DNA from: Paracoccaceae bacterium
Lineage (GTDB): Bacteria > Pseudomonadota > Alphaproteobacteria > Rhodobacterales > Rhodobacteraceae
DNA length: 9,486 nt
Direction: 5' to 3'
Assembly: GCA_003500165.1 (NCBI GenBank)
Contig: DNSZ01000091.1
Location: 24,112-33,597, forward strand
The notes beneath the pieces are model-generated. The model was not told the origin of the DNA. It made no database searches and saw nothing but the letters and a program-made list of their open reading frames with translations. The translations under genes and the position numbers were made by a program. This document shows positions 6,366-9,486 of the stretch, one piece after another. The first letter of the stretch is position 1. Every line of letters begins with the position of its first letter.

Positions 6366-7586
6366 TCAATCCTTGTCCTCGTTGCGCAGGATGCGTCCGA
6401 TGATCGCCGTCGTCCGGGGCGTGTAGACATAGGCGGTGCGCGCGGTCGCCCCGGCGCGGGCGCGCATCCGGATCACGCCGAACACCGACAACACCAGATG
6501 CGCCAGAGCGATGAAGGCGAACATCGCCCAGGGGCCGAGGGCGCCGATCAGCCCGGCAGCGACAAGCGGGCTGGCGATCGCGCCGATGGCGAACAGGAAA
6601 ACCAGCGCCGAGGACAGTTCGGCGGCCTCTTCGGGGCGGGCGAAGTCGTTGGCATGGGCGGTGGCGACCGAATAGACCGGAAAGGTCACCAGGCCGAACG
6701 CCACCGCTGCCGCAAAGACCGGCCCGGTGCCCGCCTCGGCGGCGGCGACCGTGCCCGCGCAGGCGGCGATTGCGGCCAGCGACAGGCCGATCAGCACCCA
6801 GCGGCGGTCGTACCGGTCCGCCAGCCAGCCCACGGGCAGCTGCGCCAGCGCGCCGCCCAGGATGAAGGCGGCCAGAAAAAGCGCGATCTGATCGGCCGAC
6901 AGGCCGACCTCCTGGCCGTAGATCGGCCCGACCATGCGGAACGCGCCCCCGGTCAGCCCGGCCGTCACCACGCCCGCGGCGGCCAGCGGCGACAGGCGGA
7001 TCGCGGCCAGCGGGCGCAGCCTGGGCGCGGCCGGCAGCGGCGGCTGGGACGTGCGCGTCAGCGTCATCGGCAGCAGCGCCGCCGCGGCAAAGATCGCCAG
7101 CACGTTGTAGGAGGCATAGGCGGCCGGCGGCAGCACCCCGATCAGCCCCTGCGCCCCAAGCTGCGCCACCAGGTCGACAAGCCGGTAGGTGCCCATCGCC
7201 CGGCCGCGATTGGCGTTGTCGAGACGGGCCTGCAGCCAGGCCTCGATCACCGTGTAGCAGCCGGCGACACACAGCCCGGTCAGCACCCGCATCCCCGCCC
7301 AGGCCAGCGGTTCGGTCACCAGCATGTGGGCCAGCGCGCCGATCGTGCCCGCGGCGGTAAAGGCGGCGAAGGCCCGGGCATGGCCGACCCGCCCCATCAG
7401 CCGCGGCGCCCCCCAGCAGCCGATCAGGAAGCCCAGAAAATGGGCCGAGCCAAGGAGCCCGATTTCGGTCGGTGAAAAGCCGAGCGCGGCACCCGACAAC
7501 GCGTCGAGCGGGCCGATGCCGCCGGCCGACAATTGCAGCAGCACGACCGAGGCGAAGAGGGCACCAAAGGCGAAAAGCACGGACAT
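6366..7586 (-). CDS. Major facilitator superfamily transporter, YcaD-like
   Basis: This is an inner-membrane secondary transporter of 406 residues. About 12 hydrophobic segments can be drawn (near 4-24, 44-64, 72-92, 98-118, 135-153, 158-177, 202-222, 232-252, 262-282, 288-308, 325-345, 352-373), with a longer polar link around 178-200. The MFS loop motif is seen in the second half as GWLADRYDRRWVL (253-265). The region IEAWLQARLDNANRGRAMGTYR (114-135) resembles the YcaD-type subgroup of MFS proteins, whose substrate is unknown. The frame stays open far upstream, but the ATG at 7586 begins directly before the first membrane helix (MSVLFAFGALFASVVLL) and anything earlier would overlap the divergent gene. 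The Shine-Dalgarno is weak (GGCAGGCGA too far upstream). The C-terminal tail (374-406) is basic and cytoplasmic. It is divergent from the oxidoreductase gene and possibly cotranscribed with the exported-protein gene. The substrate cannot be inferred. Confidence 0.88.
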   Translation of the reverse strand: MSVLFAFGALFASVVLLQLSAGGIGPLDALSGAALGFSPTEIGLLGSAHFLGFLIGCWGAPRLMGRVGHARAFAAFTAAGTIGALAHMLVTEPLAWAGMRVLTGLCVAGCYTVIEAWLQARLDNANRGRAMGTYRLVDLVAQLGAQGLIGVLPPAAYASYNVLAIFAAAALLPMTLTRTSQPPLPAAPRLRPLAAIRLSPLAAAGVVTAGLTGGAFRMVGPIYGQEVGLSADQIALFLAAFILGGALAQLPVGWLADRYDRRWVLIGLSLAAIAACAGTVAAAEAGTGPVFAAAVAFGLVTFPVYSVATAHANDFARPEEAAELSSALVFLFAIGAIASPLVAAGLIGALGPWAMFAFIALAHLVLSVFGVIRMRARAGATARTAYVYTPRTTAIIGRILRNEDKD

Positions 7587-7609
7587 GGCGTGGGTATCGC
7601 CTGCCGCTG

Positions 7610-7648
7610 CGCCGCCCGACCGCCCGTTTGCGACCTCGTCGGGCGGCG
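7610..7648. repeat. 11-bp inverted repeat in the divergent gap
   Basis: CGCCGCCCGAC (7610-7620) is the exact reverse complement of GTCGGGCGGCG (7638-7648), with a 17-base spacer. On plus-strand RNA, two G-U and two further Watson-Crick pairs extend the stem outward to 7606/7652. The spacer contains TTTGCGA (7627-7633), the same heptamer as the prpE inverted repeat. It could be an operator shared by the two divergent genes or a leader hairpin. Confidence 0.5.
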
Positions 7649-7696
7649 TGGCAGACTGGCGGCAGCCTGCCATCGCGTCTATACGGGCGGCCGGGC

Positions 7697-7709
7697 AAAG
7701 GGGGGCGTC
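7697..7709 (+). promoter_or_regulatory. Ribosome binding site of the oxidoreductase gene
   Basis: AAAGGGGGG at 7697-7705 lies four bases before the ATG at 7710. It fixes that start in preference to the in-frame ATG at 7533, which would add 59 residues without family resemblance and overlap the divergent MFS gene. Confidence 0.75.
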
Positions 7710-8609
7710 ATGCGCTATGCAGTGATCGGGCTGGGCAATCTTGGCGGACATCTGGCGGCAAGCCTGCTGCAGCATGGCTTTGCCGTGATCGTGCATGACC
7801 GCGACGCGGCCCGCGCGACCGATCTGCTGGCCGCCGGCGCCGACTGGGCCGACGACCCGGCCACGGCCGCCACGGGTGCCGACGCGCTGATCACCTGCCT
7901 GCCGGCGCCGGCGATCTCGGAGGCAGTGCTGCGCGCCGCCCTGCCGGCCCTGGCGCCGGGCACCGCCTGGATCGAGATGTCGACGCTCGGTCGCGACGAC
8001 ATCCTGCGGCTGGCGGGGCTGGCCGCCGAACACGGGGTCGACACGCTCGAATGTCCGGTCACCGGCGGGGTCCATCTGGCGCGCAGCGGCCAGATCACCG
8101 TGCTGGCAGGCGGCGATGCGGCGCTGTTCGCCGCGCACCGCCCCGCGCTCGAGGCGATGGGGGGACGGCTGTTTCACATGGGGCCGCTCGGGTCGGCCGC
8201 GGTGATCAAGGTGATCACCAACATGCTTGCCTTCATCCATCTGGTGGCCGATGGCGAGGCGCTGATGCTGGCCCGGCGCGCCGGGCTCGATCTGGGTCAG
8301 GCCTGGGCGGCGATCGCGGCCTCGTCGGGCACGTCCTTCGTGCACGAAACCGAGGGGCAGCTGATCCTTAACGGCTCCTACGACATCGCCTTTACCATGG
8401 ATCTTGCGCTGAAGGATCTGGGCTTCGCGCACGCCTTCGGGCGCGAATTCGGCGTGCCGCTGGCGCTTGCCGGACTGACCGAGCAGATTTTCGTCCAGGG
8501 GCGCGCCGCCTATGGCGGCGACGCGCAATCGACCCAGATCGTGAAGCTGCTGGAAGATGCGCTTGGCACCGATCTGCGGGCGCCGGGCTTTCCCGCGCGG
8601 CTGGAATGA
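7710..8609 (+). CDS. NAD(P)-dependent oxidoreductase, beta-hydroxyacid dehydrogenase family
   Basis: This 299-residue soluble enzyme belongs to the family of 3-hydroxyisobutyrate dehydrogenase, tartronate semialdehyde reductase and 6-phosphogluconate dehydrogenase-like proteins. It should reduce or oxidise a short beta-hydroxy acid or its semialdehyde with NAD(P). The Rossmann glycine motif is VIGLGNLGG (5-13). Asp30-Arg31 at the end of the second strand leaves NAD versus NADP preference open. The substrate-binding signature ECPVTGGVHLARSGQITVLAGG (114-135) is present. The catalytic lysine is Lys167 in GSAAVIKVITNML, with Asn171 four residues on, and DLALKDLGFA (231-240) supplies the second conserved lysine, Lys235. 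Length is normal. It is the only plus-strand gene: divergent from the MFS gene and ending 28 bp from the convergent dehydrogenase. A role in valine breakdown (3-hydroxyisobutyrate to propionyl-CoA) would fit prpE nearby, but the match is to the family and not specifically to MmsB. Confidence 0.88.
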   Translation: MRYAVIGLGNLGGHLAASLLQHGFAVIVHDRDAARATDLLAAGADWADDPATAATGADALITCLPAPAISEAVLRAALPALAPGTAWIEMSTLGRDDILRLAGLAAEHGVDTLECPVTGGVHLARSGQITVLAGGDAALFAAHRPALEAMGGRLFHMGPLGSAAVIKVITNMLAFIHLVADGEALMLARRAGLDLGQAWAAIAASSGTSFVHETEGQLILNGSYDIAFTMDLALKDLGFAHAFGREFGVPLALAGLTEQIFVQGRAAYGGDAQSTQIVKLLEDALGTDLRAPGFPARLE

Positions 8610-8637
8610 CCCCCGGTCGCGGCGGCGTCGGCATCGG
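8610..8637. other. Convergent gap between oxidoreductase and hydroxybutyryl-CoA dehydrogenase genes
   Basis: The two stop codons face each other across 28 bp. I see no hairpin with a T-run, so neither transcript has a visible intrinsic terminator here. Confidence 0.5.
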
Positions 8638-9486
8638 CTATCGCGTCGGCACCGGCGTATCGCCGGCATAGTCGTAGAAGCCGCGCCCGGTCTTGCGGCC
8701 CAGCCAGCCGGCCTCGACATATTTGCCAAGCAGCGGGCAGGGCCGGTATTTGGTGTCGCCCAGTTCGGAATGCAGCACGTTCATGATCGCCAGGCAGGTG
8801 TCGAGCCCGATGAAATCGGCCAGTTCCAGCGGGCCCATGGGATGATTCGCGCCCAGCTTCATCGATGTGTCGATGGCGCGCACATTACCGACCCCCTCGT
8901 AAAGCGCATAGACCGCCTCGTTGATCATCGGCACCAGGATGCGGTTGACGATGAAGGCCGGCGCATCCGCGGCCGAGGCCGCGGTCTTGCCGATCCGTTC
9001 CACGACTTCGAGCATCGTCCGATAGGTCGCGTCCGAGGTCTGCAGCCCGCGGATCAGCTCGACAAGCTTCATCACCGGGACCGGGTTCATGAAATGCAGC
9101 CCCATGAAGCGCTCGGGCCGGTCGGTCCTTGATGCCATCCGGGTGATCGGCAGGGACGAGCTGTTGGTGGTCAGCAGGGTGTGGGCCAGCAGATGCGGCT
9201 GCAGGCTGGCAAAGATCTGGTCCTTGACCGCTTCGCGCTCGGTCGCGGCCTCGATCACCAGATCGGTCGCCGCCGCCGCGGTCACCTCGGCGGTGGTCGC
9301 GATCCGGTCGAGCGTCGCGGCAAGCGCTTCCGCGTCGATCCGGCCCTTCGCCTCCTGCCGCGCCAGGTTGCGCGCGATCCGGTCGCGCGCGGCGGCCAGC
9401 GCGTCTTCGGAAACGTCGCTCAGCACCACGGCGAAGCCGGCCTCGGCAAAGACCTGGGCGATGCCGCTGCCCATCTGGCCGGCGCC
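8638..9486 (-). CDS. hbd: 3-hydroxybutyryl-CoA dehydrogenase, N-terminus off right edge
   Basis: This cytoplasmic enzyme oxidises (S)-3-hydroxybutyryl-CoA to acetoacetyl-CoA with NAD, or works in reverse, in short-chain beta-oxidation and butyrate-type metabolism. The window holds 282 residues ending at TAG. It begins inside the Rossmann motif (GAGQMGSGIAQV), so only about the first ten residues are missing and the Met that opens the in-window frame at 9474 is internal. Downstream, TTNSSSLPIT (106-115 of the visible part) carries conserved serines. LHFMNPVPVMKLVELI (130-145) supplies the catalytic histidine (131) and glutamate (143), and FIVNRILVPMINEAVYALYEG (178-198) supplies the conserved Asn181. 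The family signature MKLGANHPMGPLELADFIGLD (209-229) follows, then GRKTGRGFYDY near the end. The single-domain length of about 290 fits short-chain HADH rather than a multifunctional FadB. In relatives this gene often follows etfBA, which would lie just beyond the right edge; that is inference. The symbol could equally be hbdA or paaH. Confidence 0.93.
   Translation of the reverse strand, partial: GAGQMGSGIAQVFAEAGFAVVLSDVSEDALAAARDRIARNLARQEAKGRIDAEALAATLDRIATTAEVTAAAATDLVIEAATEREAVKDQIFASLQPHLLAHTLLTTNSSSLPITRMASRTDRPERFMGLHFMNPVPVMKLVELIRGLQTSDATYRTMLEVVERIGKTAASAADAPAFIVNRILVPMINEAVYALYEGVGNVRAIDTSMKLGANHPMGPLELADFIGLDTCLAIMNVLHSELGDTKYRPCPLLGKYVEAGWLGRKTGRGFYDYAGDTPVPTR

Larger units (their letters stand above)
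7587..7709. promoter_or_regulatory. Divergent promoter region between MFS and oxidoreductase genes
   Basis: This 123-bp gap must serve both outward-facing genes. It contains an 11-bp perfect inverted repeat (7610-7620 with 7638-7648, annotated separately) flanked by a further 7-bp pair, CTGCCGC (7601-7607) and GCGGCAG (7659-7665). A plus-strand TATACG at 7680-7685 could be a -10 box for the oxidoreductase gene, with a weak TGGCGG at 7657-7662 as -35. I cannot assign boxes for the MFS gene. Confidence 0.45.

Noticed and set aside
6129..7475. Plus-strand open frame of 448 codons antisense to the MFS gene
   Set aside because: The translation is a polar Gln/Arg/Gly-rich shadow of hydrophobic membrane-segment codons on the other strand.
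7587..8729. Upstream extension of the MFS frame by 381 residues
   Set aside because: It runs antisense through the well-supported oxidoreductase gene and gives a basic low-complexity translation; the first membrane helix starts immediately after the ATG at 7586.
1..9486. A new defence, mobile or biosynthetic system
   Set aside because: All but one of the genes belong to well-known metabolic or transporter families with normal length and intact active sites, and there are no mobile-element or array signatures. Uniform base composition also gives no sign of transfer.

Overview
The window is a stretch of ordinary chromosomal metabolic genes from a high-GC alphaproteobacterium. The strong G/C bias at third codon positions, the very close match of the propionyl-CoA synthetase to what I remember of the Rhodobacter enzyme, and the cdd-deoA-deoB-upp order all suggest the Rhodobacteraceae (Rhodobacter/Paracoccus/Rhodovulum-like). 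The species cannot be named from sequence alone. Coding density is high, and no gap between genes exceeds about 160 bp. I saw no tRNA, rRNA, insertion sequence, phage gene or CRISPR array.

Right to left on the minus strand, because almost everything is transcribed that way: 9486-8638 is a 3-hydroxybutyryl-CoA dehydrogenase whose N-terminus runs off the window. 7710-8609 is the only plus-strand gene, a beta-hydroxyacid dehydrogenase-family oxidoreductase. It is convergent with the first gene and divergent from the next, a 12-helix major facilitator transporter (7586-6366). Then come a small exported protein of unknown function with four cysteines (6311-5577), propionyl-CoA synthetase prpE (5420-3516), and the pyrimidine nucleoside salvage cluster cdd (3422-3009), deoA (3009-1702), deoB (1705-500) and upp (384 to beyond the left edge).

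The salvage cluster is one functional unit. Cdd deaminates (deoxy)cytidine to (deoxy)uridine. DeoA phosphorolyses thymidine and deoxyuridine to the free base plus deoxyribose-1-phosphate. DeoB isomerises the sugar phosphate to the 5-phosphate, which is ready for an aldolase (DeoC, not in the window). Upp recovers uracil as UMP. Stop and start codons overlap at cdd/deoA (TGATG) and deoA/deoB (ATGA), so these three are almost certainly one translationally coupled transcript. upp follows after 115 bp containing a GC-rich palindrome.

prpE makes propionyl-CoA from propionate, and the hydroxybutyryl-CoA dehydrogenase also works on short-chain acyl-CoA thioesters. Nothing else ties the right half into one pathway. 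The most notable non-coding signal is a perfect 7-bp inverted repeat (TTTGCGA-N5-TCGCAAA) just upstream of prpE, which looks like an operator, possibly for a short-chain acyl-CoA-responsive regulator of the ScfR/PccR type. A second clear inverted repeat lies in the divergent MFS/oxidoreductase gap. I found no convincing new multi-gene system. The least explained gene is the four-cysteine exported protein.
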